DNA of 56,420 nucleotides. Source: CAYUQT01 sp964596165 (lineage in GTDB: Bacteria; Planctomycetota; Phycisphaerae; UBA1845; JAFGLZ01). The stretch is taken from NCBI GenBank assembly GCA_964596165.1, contig CAZQTW010000043.1:1-56420 (forward strand), in the 5' to 3' direction. The position numbers and the translations under genes are program-made. Under the pieces are notes generated by a model that worked only from the letters and a program-made list of their open reading frames with translations, made no database searches and was not told the origin of the DNA. This document shows, in pieces, positions 26,556-35,541 of this stretch (position 1 is its first letter; each line of letters starts with the position of its first letter).

Positions 26556-27401
26556 ATGGTCGACTACGAATTGAGTTCGCCCGCCGATCTGACTGAGCGG
26601 GAATACGAACTGTTCCGAAAGCTGGTCTACGCGCACAGCGGCATCAATCTGGGATCGGAAAAGCAGCACTTGGTGCGCGCCAGACTCGGCAAGCGTCTTC
26701 GGAGCGGTCGTTTCCGATCTTTCAAGGACTATTACGAACACGTCCTGAACGACAAGACCGGCGAGGAACTGGCCCAGCTTCTGGACGCCATCAGCACCAA
26801 CACGACTCATTTCTACCGCGAGAGACGACACTTCGAGTTGATCTCACAGATGGTCAACGACATCCTGAAAGCCTCTGCCCACTCACCTCGGACCATTCGC
26901 ATCTGGTCGGCAGGCTGTAGTAGCGGAGAAGAGCCCTACTCCATTGCGATGACCATCCACGACATCATCAAGAATCGGTCTGGGATCGAATTGAAGATCC
27001 TGGCAACGGACCTCTCCGTCCAGATGCTCAGCCATGCAAAGCTGGGGGTCTATGAAGCCATTCGTTTGGGGACACTGCCGCCGGCCTTCGCGCGCAACTA
27101 CTTTGTCCACTATGGGAACCGGAAAAGTGGGCAGGTGCAGGTGGTTCCGGAGATTCGCAAGCTGATTACGTTTGCCCGGTTCAACCTGATGCAGCAGACC
27201 TTCCCCTTCAAACATGCGTTCGATGCCATCTTCTGTCGCAATGTGATGATTTACTTCGATCGACCCACACAAGAAGCCCTTGTGGGGCGATTCCACAGGC
27301 ACTTGAAGCCCGGTGGGCTTCTGTTGATCGGGCACAGCGAAAGCCTGAACGCCATCAAGCACGACTACCACTACGTCGAGCCGGCCGCGTACAGAAAGTG
27401 A
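26556..27401 (+). CDS. cheR: Chemotaxis protein methyltransferase CheR
   Basis: CheR (281 residues) methylates glutamates of chemoreceptors using S-adenosylmethionine. The N-terminal helical domain (about 10-80) ends with STNTTHFYRERRHFE. The SAM site is RIWSAGCSSGEEPYS, then ATDLSVQML and IFCRNVMIYFD, all in order. ATG 26556 follows AAGGGG. The open frame reaches back to 26235 but overlaps the methyltransferase gene. It begins a cheR-cheD-cheB operon with 4-nt spacing or overlaps. A 244-nt gap separates it from the methyltransferase gene. No cheA, cheW or receptor gene is in the window. Confidence 0.95.
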   Translation: MVDYELSSPADLTEREYELFRKLVYAHSGINLGSEKQHLVRARLGKRLRSGRFRSFKDYYEHVLNDKTGEELAQLLDAISTNTTHFYRERRHFELISQMVNDILKASAHSPRTIRIWSAGCSSGEEPYSIAMTIHDIIKNRSGIELKILATDLSVQMLSHAKLGVYEAIRLGTLPPAFARNYFVHYGNRKSGQVQVVPEIRKLITFARFNLMQQTFPFKHAFDAIFCRNVMIYFDRPTQEALVGRFHRHLKPGGLLLIGHSESLNAIKHDYHYVEPAAYRK

Positions 27402-27405
27402 TGTG

Positions 27406-27918
27406 ATGAAGATCAAATTCTCGGAAATCGGACTGTTCCTCGAACCCGGCCAGCTCTTCGTCAGCGACGAGTCCGTGCTGGTCAAGACGATTCTCGGCAG
27501 TTGTGTGTCTGTGTGCCTCTACGACCGCGTGAAGAGGATCGGCGGGATGAATCATTACCTCTTGCCCCATCCCACACGGGACGCCGCAGCCGATGATGGT
27601 CGTTACGGGGCCACGAGCATCACGCTGCTGATGCGACGAATCGCGGAAATCGGCGCTTCGCTTCAACGCCTCCGAGCGGTAGTGGTGGGTGGAGGTCGTC
27701 CCGTCGGGGGGGACCGTGGGCCGCAGGTGGGCGCGGCCAATCGCGAAATCGCACTTGAAATGCTTCGTCGACAGGGCATTCCCCTTCTGAGGGAAGAAAC
27801 CGGCGGTGAGTATGGACGCAGGCTCTTCTTCAATACGGGCACCGGTGAGATTACGGTGTCGATTATCGAGCCCACCATCATCCAGGCCTCTGACAAGGGG
27901 GGGAGGTTCATTCGATGA
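27406..27918 (+). CDS. cheD: Chemoreceptor glutamine deamidase CheD
   Basis: CheD (170 residues) deamidates receptor glutamines to glutamates so that CheR can methylate them, and it can interact with CheC. The catalytic pair is visible: Cys33 in TILGSCVSVCLYD and His50 in GGMNHYLLPHP. The start may be GTG 27403 or ATG 27406; I use the ATG. It begins 4 nt after the cheR stop, and its own stop overlaps the cheB ATG (27915-27918). Confidence 0.94.
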   Translation: MKIKFSEIGLFLEPGQLFVSDESVLVKTILGSCVSVCLYDRVKRIGGMNHYLLPHPTRDAAADDGRYGATSITLLMRRIAEIGASLQRLRAVVVGGGRPVGGDRGPQVGAANREIALEMLRRQGIPLLREETGGEYGRRLFFNTGTGEITVSIIEPTIIQASDKGGRFIR

Positions 27919-28985
27919 TCTCCGGCCGCAAAATCCGAGTCTTGATTGTCGATGACTCGGCTCTGGTTCGAACGATCTTATCCCGTGAGTTTTCGAAGGA
28001 TGCCGACATCGAGGTCATCGGCGCCGCGTCCGATGCCTTCGAGGCCCGCGACATGATCGTCGCTCACCGACCGGACGTGATTACGCTCGACGTCGAGATG
28101 CCCCGAATGAGCGGGCTCGAGTTCCTCGAACGCCTGATGAAGTACTACCCCGTGCCCGTCATCATGTTCAGTACGTTGACGCCCGCCGGCGCCAAGCTTG
28201 CCCTCGAAGCCCTCGAAAAGGGCGCGGTCGACGTCATGCACAAGCCCGATCATACGAGCGCGGCTCTGCATGAGGTGATGGACCAACTCATCGACAAGGT
28301 GAAGGCGGCCCATCGTGCGATTCGACGTCCTGCACCCGCCCTTCCTAAGACGTCACAGATCAATTCCGTCCGAGCCCGTGCGATTGATCCCTCGCGTCAC
28401 GTCGTGGCCATTGGCGCCAGCACCGGTGGTACGGAAGCCTTGGCGTCGATCTTGTCACGCCTTCCGGCCGATATGCCTCCCACGGTGATCGTGCAGCACA
28501 TGCCGGAGGGGTTCACGGCCGCCTTCGCCGAGCGGCTCAATCGCAAGTCGGCCATGACGGTCGTGGAGGCTCCCGAGCATATCGTCCTGGAACCCGGCCT
28601 GGCGGTTGTCGCCCACGGCGACCGTCACCTTACCGTGGAGCGGAGAGGGAATGGGTGGGCGGCCCGAAGTCGTTCGGGACCCCTTGTGTGTCGCCATCGT
28701 CCGAGTGTGGAGGTTCTTTTCCAGTCCGTGGCGAAGAACGTTGGGGCGGCTGCTGTTGGAGTCATACTGACCGGAATGGGCGCGGATGGCGCGGACGGGC
28801 TGCTTGCCATGCACCAAGCCGGAGCCACCACCATTGCCCAGGACGAGCGGTCGTGTGTTGTCTTCGGTATGCCGAAGGAAGCGATTCAGAGAGGCGCTGC
28901 GGATCGGGTCGTCAGCTTGGCCAACATGCCGCAGGCGATGGTGTCCGCCTTGCTCAATCGAAGCGCGGCGCTGACCGCCAGATAA
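27915..28985 (+). CDS. cheB: Chemotaxis response regulator methylesterase CheB
   Basis: CheB (356 residues) removes methyl groups from chemoreceptors. The receiver domain (1-125) has Asp13 and Asp14 and the phosphorylated Asp59 in LDVEMPRMSG. A linker follows to about 160, then the esterase with catalytic Ser169 in AIGASTGG, His195 in QHMPEGF and Asp291 in GMGADGADG. Normal length. Together with CheR and CheD it forms a complete receptor-modification set, without the signalling core nearby. Confidence 0.96.
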   Translation: MISGRKIRVLIVDDSALVRTILSREFSKDADIEVIGAASDAFEARDMIVAHRPDVITLDVEMPRMSGLEFLERLMKYYPVPVIMFSTLTPAGAKLALEALEKGAVDVMHKPDHTSAALHEVMDQLIDKVKAAHRAIRRPAPALPKTSQINSVRARAIDPSRHVVAIGASTGGTEALASILSRLPADMPPTVIVQHMPEGFTAAFAERLNRKSAMTVVEAPEHIVLEPGLAVVAHGDRHLTVERRGNGWAARSRSGPLVCRHRPSVEVLFQSVAKNVGAAAVGVILTGMGADGADGLLAMHQAGATTIAQDERSCVVFGMPKEAIQRGAADRVVSLANMPQAMVSALLNRSAALTAR

Positions 28986-29041
28986 CAACCCAGCTTGCCC
29001 CGCCGTTTCCTATGCCTTCCCGGATCTCCGCGACAGCGAGC

Positions 29042-29070
29042 TTGACGGCGGTCATCTTTCGCGCTATCCT
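29042..29070 (+). promoter_or_regulatory. Promoter for tRNA-Lys
   Basis: TTGACG (29042-29047), a 17-nt spacer and TATCCT (29065-29070) lie about 100 nt upstream of the tRNA. No other gene start is near, so this is the likely promoter. Confidence 0.55.
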
Positions 29071-29167
29071 ATTAGGTCTAGCTAGATCGTTCGGCGACGC
29101 GGCTAGGAGTGTCCTGGGCGAGGGTGTCCGTGTGGACGCCCTCAACTAGGCCGGCAAAGGCCGGAGA

Positions 29168-29240
29168 GGGTCGCTAGCTCAGTTGGCAGAGCAGCGGATT
29201 CTTAATCCGCGTGTCCGGGGTTCGAGTCCCTGGCGACCCA
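29168..29240 (+). tRNA. tRNA-Lys (anticodon CUU)
   Basis: A 73-nt cloverleaf. The acceptor stem is GGGTCGC/GCGACCC with discriminator A. The anticodon arm is GCGGA-TTCTTAA-TCCGC, giving CTT, and the T arm has GTTCGAGTC. CCA is not encoded. A broken tyrosine recombinase gene abuts its 3' end on the other strand, which marks this tRNA as a past integration site. Confidence 0.97.
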
Positions 29241-29659
29241 GTTCAGAACCTTGCAGTCCGGCGGTACCCTGAAGAACAAAGCGGCCGGCAATAGTCGCTT
29301 GGCGTGTTTCCGCGGTTCGGTCGTCAGGTCCGGCCATAAGGGCCCTACGAAGCCCCCCTTCCGTTTCTTTTGAGCTCCGTACCTCGCGGCTACCGACGTC
29401 GGTGTCCCTTTAAGGTCGAACGAGGATCCGACCAACGACCGAACGGTGCCAGTCCTCGATGGGGTTTCCAGCATCAGCCGGTACATCAGGTATCGCTCAT
29501 GACCCCCATTAGCCACGAGAGCCATTCCTGTAGATCCCGGTCGGACGTCTTGATGCCCGTCTTCGCGCCTGTGAGCAACCGTCGCGTTTCATGCACGTCG
29601 AATTGGCGCTCACCCGCAGCTTACCATCCTCGATGAATTTCGGGCTTGAACAGATGCAT
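29241..29659 (-). pseudogene. Degraded tyrosine recombinase (integrase) ending at the tRNA-Lys 3' end
   Basis: Reading leftward from ATG 29659 (AAAAGGA upstream), three frames each give a piece of one phage-type integrase. First come MHLFKP and, after one lost base, KFIEDGKLRVSAN, the N terminus. A piece of about 130 residues is missing. FDVHETRRLLTGAKTG follows in a second frame. Then a long piece in a third frame contains GGHERYLMYRLMLET, RTGTVRSL with the box I Arg, SSFDLKG, LWPDLTTE and FFRVPPDCKVLN. Homology stops at the base next to the tRNA 3' end, so the catalytic box II His-x-x-Arg and Tyr are gone. The family call comes from motif order and is my recognition, not an alignment. Confidence 0.72.
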
Positions 29660-29671
29660 CGGCGATCCTTT

Positions 29672-30118
29672 TTAGCCGGGCAGAACAACACCCTTCTTGA
29701 CTGCCTCGCGTCGTACCTTCTCGAGTGTGGCAAGTGATTTCTTGCGCGGTCTGACTTCGCCGCGTTCCCACCGGCTGACCGTCAACGGGTCCACGCCAAG
29801 ACGATCGCCCATTTCACGCTGTGTCAGCCCCAAGGCTTCCCGTAACGTCAGGATGTAGCCGGGACTCGGCGCACGGTCCAACTTGACGGCCAGCGCCCGC
29901 ACACGGTCTAGGAATCGCACGCCTTCGGGCAGAAACGCCATTTCACCGCCCCGGTCCTTTGTCACCCATCGCCCGGGAACCTCGACATACAGGGTCCGCC
30001 GGTCGGGGAGTCTCATGGTGTAGGGCATTCTCCGCGTGAGATGCCGTAGGACGGTGAAGTGGCCGGCCTTAATAGAGCGGCGTGTTGCTGACAGCGCTTT
30101 TCTCGCGGGCGTGTCCAT
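29672..30118 (-). CDS. XRE-type helix-turn-helix protein beside the integrase relic
   Basis: A 148-residue protein with GGAAAG before ATG 30118. The C-terminal 60 residues are an XRE/HTH_3 domain: LTLREALGLTQREMGDRLGV contains helices 1-3, then LTVSRWERGEVRPRKKSL. The N-terminal half is basic and contains LPDRRTLYVEVPGRWV, with no family I know. It ends 12 nt before the integrase start codon on the same strand, so the two were probably an operon of the lost element (control gene plus integrase). An antitoxin role is possible, but no toxin gene is adjacent. Confidence 0.75.
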   Translation of the reverse strand: MDTPARKALSATRRSIKAGHFTVLRHLTRRMPYTMRLPDRRTLYVEVPGRWVTKDRGGEMAFLPEGVRFLDRVRALAVKLDRAPSPGYILTLREALGLTQREMGDRLGVDPLTVSRWERGEVRPRKKSLATLEKVRREAVKKGVVLPG

Positions 30119-30675
30119 ACTCTTTCCAGACTATGCGGCAGCCTCAACGATCGTCAATCTCCATTGCCACGGAGTCTCGGATAAGTACCTTTGCGGGTTC
30201 CCCGCCTCACGTCGGCCGACCCGTCGCACCACAACGGACGGTGCCGGGATTCGCCCGCGTAACCGTCGCACGCGTAGCCACGGGTCCCACCCCGTCCGCA
30301 CCAAGGGAGCGCACATCAGCCTTGCGAGCGCAGCTCGGATACGTGACCGTCGCGGACGTGGTGTGTGGCCGCTCATGGCGGTGCGTCTGTTCGGCAGTAC
30401 GCGGCCTTGGCACGCGCCCCCGGTGTAGGCAAGCTTCCGGCGGTCTTGTCTTTGCCCTCCCACCTAAGGGGTGACGGCCGGGCTACTGTTGCACTGTCGG
30501 TACTGGTCCACTACGGATATGGCAATGTCGTAGACTGCGATCCCAGCCTCGCCGACTCGGCCGCCGAGGGCGAAGCCCCCCTGCTCGATCCCAAGAGCAC
30601 AAGTGCATTCGCGGAAATCGCTTGAAGACAAAAGGACCCCACGCCCTCTGTCCACACGGCCCCCTGATATGCGGA
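30119..30675. other. 557-nt region without a supported gene
   Basis: No open frame here shows domain patterns, membrane segments or a good ribosome site with plausible composition. It lies between the XRE gene of the relic element and the zinc-ribbon membrane gene. It may be remaining debris of the integrated element or ordinary intergenic DNA. Confidence 0.5.
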
Positions 30676-31242
30676 TCACTTGACCGACTGACGGAAGCAC
30701 TCACGACGTAGGTAGACGTAGAAAGCGAACCCGCACCAGCAAACGATGGTCGTGAGGGTAGTGACGATGAGCATTTGGTCGAACATCCGCGTATCGATGA
30801 GTGTCGCCACCTGTTTGGTGACGCCGTTCGCGGCCAGGTAGGCCTCACGCGTGTCTTTGTCCGCCATGAACAAGAGCCGATCCACCGCATAGAGTACCGT
30901 GCCCGCCAAGACGAGGTCGTAGCCCCAGGGCTTCCTCAGGATCAGCCCGACGCCGATGCTCAGGAATAGCACGGCAAAGAAAAGGTTATAGCAGAGGGCC
31001 ACCGAACCGCCTCGCATGGCCCCCATGAGCGGTGCATCTGAGGCGGCCGACACAATCGAGAAAACACCCGAGACAATGAACAACCACCCGGCGGACTTGA
31101 TCGTGAAGGCACCCTTGGGCCGAGGTTTCTCCACCGCCGGTCTGGCGGGGACGTACCATTGGTCGCCGCGTTTCGCGGCCCCGCAGAACCGGCACAGCAC
31201 GGCGGCATCCTGGATCACCTCAGCGCAGAACGGGCAGTTCAT
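30676..31242 (-). CDS. Zinc-ribbon membrane protein
   Basis: A 188-residue protein from ATG 31242. The start has MNCPFCAEVI and AVLCRFCG, that is Cys3, Cys6, Cys17 and Cys20, a short zinc ribbon on the cytoplasmic side. Four membrane segments follow, at about 48-67, 77-97, 104-124 and 157-178 (MLIVTTLTTIVCWCGFAFYV). Proteins with this layout are widespread and mostly uncharacterised. GGAG precedes ATG 31242; an in-frame ATG at 31254 overlaps a stronger GGAGG. It lies 306 nt downstream of cysK, so cotranscription is doubtful. Confidence 0.78.
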   Translation of the reverse strand: MNCPFCAEVIQDAAVLCRFCGAAKRGDQWYVPARPAVEKPRPKGAFTIKSAGWLFIVSGVFSIVSAASDAPLMGAMRGGSVALCYNLFFAVLFLSIGVGLILRKPWGYDLVLAGTVLYAVDRLLFMADKDTREAYLAANGVTKQVATLIDTRMFDQMLIVTTLTTIVCWCGFAFYVYLRRECFRQSVK

Positions 31243-31548
31243 GATGATCTCCATCCTCCTCCTTGGGATATCGGCAATACCGATTGGCAACGGTGGCAGA
31301 TTCTCCTGCCCAGCCGGAGGACTTGTGTTCCCGTTGGTGCAGGGTGTGTTGGTTCGCGGAGGTGCTTTCCGCGGACTGCATCACCAAGCGGCTATTCCTG
31401 CATTAGCGGCCACTCCTGTTGCCCCTTGGGTCCATAGGGAAGACTGTGTGGCCGGAAGCGACGACGCAGCTTAACCCTCTTGTCGCTCCTGTTCGAGGCA
31501 TGCGGAGCAAAGACAACGCTACCGAACGTACCCCGCGTGTCGCAACGG
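31243..31548. other. 306-nt intergenic region
   Basis: Lies between the leftward cysK end and the leftward zinc-ribbon gene. I see no gene, no clear promoter and no strong hairpin. Short frames here lack coding signs. Confidence 0.45.
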
Positions 31549-32490
31549 CTAGGTCGCCAATCCCTGGAACAGTGCCGTCGACAAATAGCGTTCGCCGAAG
31601 CTCGGAAGGATCACAACGATGACTTTGCCCCGGTTTTCGGACCGAGCGGCGATTCTCGCCGCCGCGCACAAGGCCGCACCCGAACTGATACCCACGAACA
31701 GTCCCTCGTCCTTGGCCGACCGCCTGGCCCACTCCATGGCTTCTTCGGAGGACACCTGCTCCACGCCGTTCACCAGCGACACATCGAGATTCTTCGGAAT
31801 GAATCCCGCTCCGATGCCCTGAATCTTGTGTGGGCCCGGCTTACCGCCGGAGATCACCGGCGACTCGGTTGGTTCCACGGCAATCGCTTTGAAACTGGGC
31901 TTTCGAGATTTGATATGCCGCGCGATACCTGTAAGGGTCCCTCCGGTACCGACGCCGCTTATCAGGATATCCACCTTGCCGTCCGTGTCCTGCCAGATCT
32001 CCGGGCCCGTCGTTTTTTCGTGTATGGCCGGATTGGCGGGGTTCTCAAACTGTTGCGGCATCCAGGTGTCCTTGGCCGAGGCGACCAGTTCGTCCGCCTT
32101 CGCTATGGCCCCGCGCATTCCTTCCGATGCCGGCGTCAACACCAGATTTGCGCCCAGGGCTCGCAAAAGGACCCGCCGCTCGACGCTCATCGATTCCGGC
32201 ATCGTCAAGGTCAGCCGATACCCCTTGGCGGCACAGACGAACGCGAGTGCGATGCCCGTGTTTCCGCTGGTCGGCTCGATAATATGCGTGTCCTTCGTCA
32301 GTCTTCCCTCGGCCTCTGCCGCTTCGATCATCGCGCGCCCGATTCGGTCCTTGACGCTCGCCATCGGATTGAAAAACTCGCACTTGCCGAGAACGGTCGC
32401 CTGATCGGGTGGGATGATCCGGCGAAGACGAACAAGAGGCGTGTTGAAGGTTGTTTCTACAATCGACGAATAAATGCTCCCGTGCGACAT
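31549..32490 (-). CDS. cysK: Cysteine synthase A (O-acetylserine sulfhydrylase)
   Basis: CysK (313 residues) makes cysteine from O-acetylserine and sulfide with pyridoxal phosphate. The PLP lysine is Lys47 in NPMASVKDRI. The substrate loop is EPTSGNTGIALAF, the phosphate-binding loop is GVGTGGTLTG, and the C-terminal part has FVGISSGAALCAA. AGAGGAG precedes ATG 32490, so the 25 extra residues of the open frame (to 32565, overlapping cysA) are rejected. It lies 64 nt behind cysA as the last gene of the sulfate-uptake operon. No serine acetyltransferase (cysE) is in the window. Confidence 0.95.
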   Translation of the reverse strand: MSHGSIYSSIVETTFNTPLVRLRRIIPPDQATVLGKCEFFNPMASVKDRIGRAMIEAAEAEGRLTKDTHIIEPTSGNTGIALAFVCAAKGYRLTLTMPESMSVERRVLLRALGANLVLTPASEGMRGAIAKADELVASAKDTWMPQQFENPANPAIHEKTTGPEIWQDTDGKVDILISGVGTGGTLTGIARHIKSRKPSFKAIAVEPTESPVISGGKPGPHKIQGIGAGFIPKNLDVSLVNGVEQVSSEEAMEWARRSAKDEGLFVGISSGAALCAAARIAARSENRGKVIVVILPSFGERYLSTALFQGLAT

Positions 32491-32554
32491 GGCGAGCTCC
32501 TCTAGGGCTACCCTTATCTTGAGATGATTAAATACCCCTTCTGTTTCCGGGGAC

Positions 32555-33625
32555 TCATATGGCATAGTCTTCCATGAACACCTTGATCTTCCGAGGGCTT
32601 ACGTAGATCTCGCCGCCGACCGAAAGGTTTAGGGCCAAAAACCGCTCCTGCGGGACCTCAACGTCGACCCGCTCCCCAAAATCGCTCCAAAGGACCATCT
32701 TGACGTGCGGGCCGGCCGAGTGGATTCGCATGATCTTTGCCTTGAAGCTCGGCTCGCCGAAGGGCTCGACGGAGACCGCAAAGTCATGTGGGCGAACGAA
32801 GACCTTCGCCTCGTACGCCGAGGATTCGTGGACGGGATAGGCCATTTCCATCAGGCCGAAGTATGCCTTTCCACGTTCCACGCGACCATGAAAGAGGTTG
32901 ACGCTTCCCAAGAAGTTCATCACGAACTCCGTGGCCGGGTTGTGGAAGAGCTCATCGGGGGTGCCGATCTGCTCGATCTCCCCGTTGTTCATGACCACGA
33001 CACGGTCGGCGACCTCCAGGGCTTCCTCCTGGTCATGCGTCACGAAGAGGCTGGTCACGTGGATCTCATCGTGGAGTCTACGAAGCCACTGCCGCAACTC
33101 CAATCGGACCTTCGCGTCGAGTGAGCCGAACGGCTCGTCCAAGAGCAGAACCTTGGGCTGGACAGCCAATGCTCTGGCCAGTGCCACACGCTGTCGCTGT
33201 CCGCCCGAGAGTTGGGACGGGTAGCGGTCTGCCAATGCGTCGAGCTGAACCAACCTGAGGAGGTCAAGCACTTTCCGCCGAATCTCCGCGCGAGGCGGAC
33301 GCTTTTCAGAGGGAAGAACGCGAAGCCCAAAGGCAACGTTTTCGAACACGCTCATATGGCGAAACAATGCGTAGTGCTGAAAGACGAACCCCACCTTTCG
33401 CTCTCCGACGCTTCGTTGCGCAACATCGATGTCGTGAAAGTAGATGGGCCCGCTTCCCGGATCGGGTATCTCAAGGCCGGCAATGATCCGTAACAGGGTG
33501 GTCTTGCCCGACCCCGACGGGCCCAACAATGCGACCACCTCTCCACTGGGAACTTGGAGGCTGACATTCCTGAGCGCCACGAAGTTGCCAAAGGACTTGG
33601 TGATATTGTGAACCTCGATACTCAT
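32555..33625 (-). CDS. cysA: Sulfate/thiosulfate ABC transporter ATP-binding protein
   Basis: CysA (356 residues) powers sulfate import. Walker A is LLGPSGSGKTTLL, the Q loop is VFQHYALF, the signature is LSGGQRQRVALARAL, Walker B is LLLDEPFGSLDAKV, and the switch His is in VTHDQEEAL. The C-terminal TOBE-like regulatory domain (about 235-356) is present. GAGGTGA before ATG 33625 overlaps the cysW stop region. It is part of the operon sbp-cysT-cysW-cysA-cysK. CysA, rather than another sugar or polyamine ATPase, is inferred from these partners. Confidence 0.94.
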   Translation of the reverse strand: MSIEVHNITKSFGNFVALRNVSLQVPSGEVVALLGPSGSGKTTLLRIIAGLEIPDPGSGPIYFHDIDVAQRSVGERKVGFVFQHYALFRHMSVFENVAFGLRVLPSEKRPPRAEIRRKVLDLLRLVQLDALADRYPSQLSGGQRQRVALARALAVQPKVLLLDEPFGSLDAKVRLELRQWLRRLHDEIHVTSLFVTHDQEEALEVADRVVVMNNGEIEQIGTPDELFHNPATEFVMNFLGSVNLFHGRVERGKAYFGLMEMAYPVHESSAYEAKVFVRPHDFAVSVEPFGEPSFKAKIMRIHSAGPHVKMVLWSDFGERVDVEVPQERFLALNLSVGGEIYVSPRKIKVFMEDYAI

Positions 33626-33637
33626 CGGCCAGTCACC

Positions 33638-34528
33638 TCAGATTGCCGCGGATCGATCGGCCACCAGTTCGTGCCGAAACCTCCACTCCACAAATGTCTT
33701 CAGCGCCAGTGTCACCAATGCCAGGATCGACAGGAGCGAGGCGACGGCGAATGCGGCCACGAAGTTGTACTCGTTGTACAAGATTTCCACGTGAAGTGTC
33801 ATTGTGTTCGTCTCGCCGCGAATGTGGCCGGACACGACCGACACCGCGCCGAACTCCCCCATCGCGCGCGCATTGCACAGGATGATGCCATACAAGAGCC
33901 CCCATTTGATGTTTCTTAGCGTCACGCGAAAGAACACCTGCCAGCCACCGGCCCCCAGAACGCGGGCCGCCTCCTCCTCTTCCGTTCCTTGTGCCTGCAT
34001 AAGCGGGATGAGTTCGCGAGCGACAAAGGGGAACGTAACGAACATGGTCGCCAGTACGATTCCGGGCGTGGCGAAGATCACCTTGAGATTGTGCTCCTGT
34101 AGGAAGGGCCCAAGCCATCCCTGGAGGCCGAACATCATGACATAAATGACCCCCGAGACAACCGGTGAGATGGCGAAGGGGAGATCGATCAGCGTGATCA
34201 GGACGCTCTTCCCGACAAAATGAAACTTGGCGATCGCCCAGGAGGCGGCAATCCCGAACAACAGATTCAGCGGTACGGCTATCGCAGCCGCCACAAGCGT
34301 GAGTCGGATGGCCGCCAAGGCGTCGGGTTCGCGGAACGAATCCAGGTAGGCCTGAATCCCCTTTTCGAGGGCTTGCGCGAACACCGCAACCAGGGGAACG
34401 AGCAGGAAGAGGCATAGAAACGCGAGCGCGACGAATGTAAGGGCCCATCGAACCCAACGGGGTTCCGTTGTTGCCAACCTCCGGTGTGGTTGGGGCGTGG
34501 TCAGGGTCTGGTCCGTTGTCTCCGTCAT
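33638..34528 (-). CDS. cysW: Sulfate ABC transporter permease CysW
   Basis: CysW (296 residues) is one of two inner-membrane subunits, with six membrane segments. The cytoplasmic coupling loop is EEEEAARVLGAGGWQVFF, the EAA motif that docks on CysA, followed by ARAMGEFGAVSVVSGHI, a common sulfate-permease pattern. GAGGGATC precedes ATG 34528. The gap to cysT is 7 nt, and to cysA 12 nt. Confidence 0.94.
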   Translation of the reverse strand: MTETTDQTLTTPQPHRRLATTEPRWVRWALTFVALAFLCLFLLVPLVAVFAQALEKGIQAYLDSFREPDALAAIRLTLVAAAIAVPLNLLFGIAASWAIAKFHFVGKSVLITLIDLPFAISPVVSGVIYVMMFGLQGWLGPFLQEHNLKVIFATPGIVLATMFVTFPFVARELIPLMQAQGTEEEEAARVLGAGGWQVFFRVTLRNIKWGLLYGIILCNARAMGEFGAVSVVSGHIRGETNTMTLHVEILYNEYNFVAAFAVASLLSILALVTLALKTFVEWRFRHELVADRSAAI

Positions 34529-34535
34529 GATCCCT

Positions 34536-35405
34536 CTAAGCCGTCGCCAAGCGGTACCGAGTGCTCCACCACTGCAAGAGATTGATCAGGAGAAGCAATA
34601 TGAACGACGCCGCCAGCATGACCGCGGCAATCGCGGTGGCGCCGGCGTAGTCGTACTGTTCGAGTTTCATGACAATGAGCAAGGGGGTGATCTCGGTCCG
34701 CATGGGCATGTTGCCGGAGATGAACACCACCGAACCATACTCACCCAATGCCCGGGCAAAGGCCAAAGCGAATCCCGTCAGGAGTGTCGGCAGAAGCGTA
34801 GGAAGAAGGACGCGGCGAAACGTTTGCCACCGACTGGCGCCCAGGCTCGCCGCCGCTTCCTCTATCTCAACGTCAAGATCTTGAAGCGCCGGCTGAAGCG
34901 TACGAACGACAAACGGCAGGCCGATGAACGTCAAGGCGATGACAACGCCCAGGGGGGAAAACGCCGCCTTGATCCCCACGGCCGACAGATGCCGACCGAT
35001 CCAACCGTTTTCGGCGTAGATTGCCGTCAACGCAATGCCCGAAACGGCCGTGGGAAGGGCAAATGGAAGATCGACCAGCGCATCGATCAATCCTTTGCCT
35101 GGGAAGCTGTATCTCACCAGCACCCAAGCCACGACGAACCCGAAGACCCCGTTGATCGATGCGCCGATCAACGAGGCCCCGAAACTGAGTCGATACGATG
35201 CCACCACACGTTCATCCGTGACGGTCTGCCAGAATTGCCCCCACCCCATCGTCGACGTCTTCATGAAGAGCGCGCAGAGCGGGATCAGCATAATGAGGCT
35301 CATGTAGGTTAGGGTGAGCCCCAGGGTCAGACCGAAGCCCGGCAACACGCTGTGTTGTTTCAGGGTGAGTCGAATGACGGCACCCTCCCGAAAACCGCGG
35401 GGCAT
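34536..35405 (-). CDS. cysT: Sulfate ABC transporter permease CysT (CysU)
   Basis: CysT (289 residues from ATG 35405) is the partner permease of CysW. It has six membrane helices, the EAA loop EIEEAAASLGASRWQTFRRV and then ARALGEYGSVVFISGNM. The start is uncertain: ATG 35405 has no good ribosome site, while a GGGAGG lies near 35388 inside the frame with no standard start codon at the right distance. The frame is open to 35483, but the extra 26 residues look non-coding. The gap to sbp is 136 nt. Confidence 0.92.
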   Translation of the reverse strand: MPRGFREGAVIRLTLKQHSVLPGFGLTLGLTLTYMSLIMLIPLCALFMKTSTMGWGQFWQTVTDERVVASYRLSFGASLIGASINGVFGFVVAWVLVRYSFPGKGLIDALVDLPFALPTAVSGIALTAIYAENGWIGRHLSAVGIKAAFSPLGVVIALTFIGLPFVVRTLQPALQDLDVEIEEAAASLGASRWQTFRRVLLPTLLPTLLTGFALAFARALGEYGSVVFISGNMPMRTEITPLLIVMKLEQYDYAGATAIAAVMLAASFILLLLINLLQWWSTRYRLATA

Positions 35406-35541
35406 CGCAGTGAGGAAAGGACATCTGTCTCCGACATGACGAACTTCTCCCAATTGCCTGCAAGCCGCCACCGGGCGAGACAAAAACCCGAGTCAGGTTA
35501 TGGTTCGTCGACTGTTTTGTCCGGCCGCCACCATGACCGTG

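Noticed and set aside
29202..29525. Minus-strand frame as an intact gene
   Set aside because: It reads through the tRNA-Lys gene at its end, and its start is missing. It is better explained as the third piece of the integrase relic.
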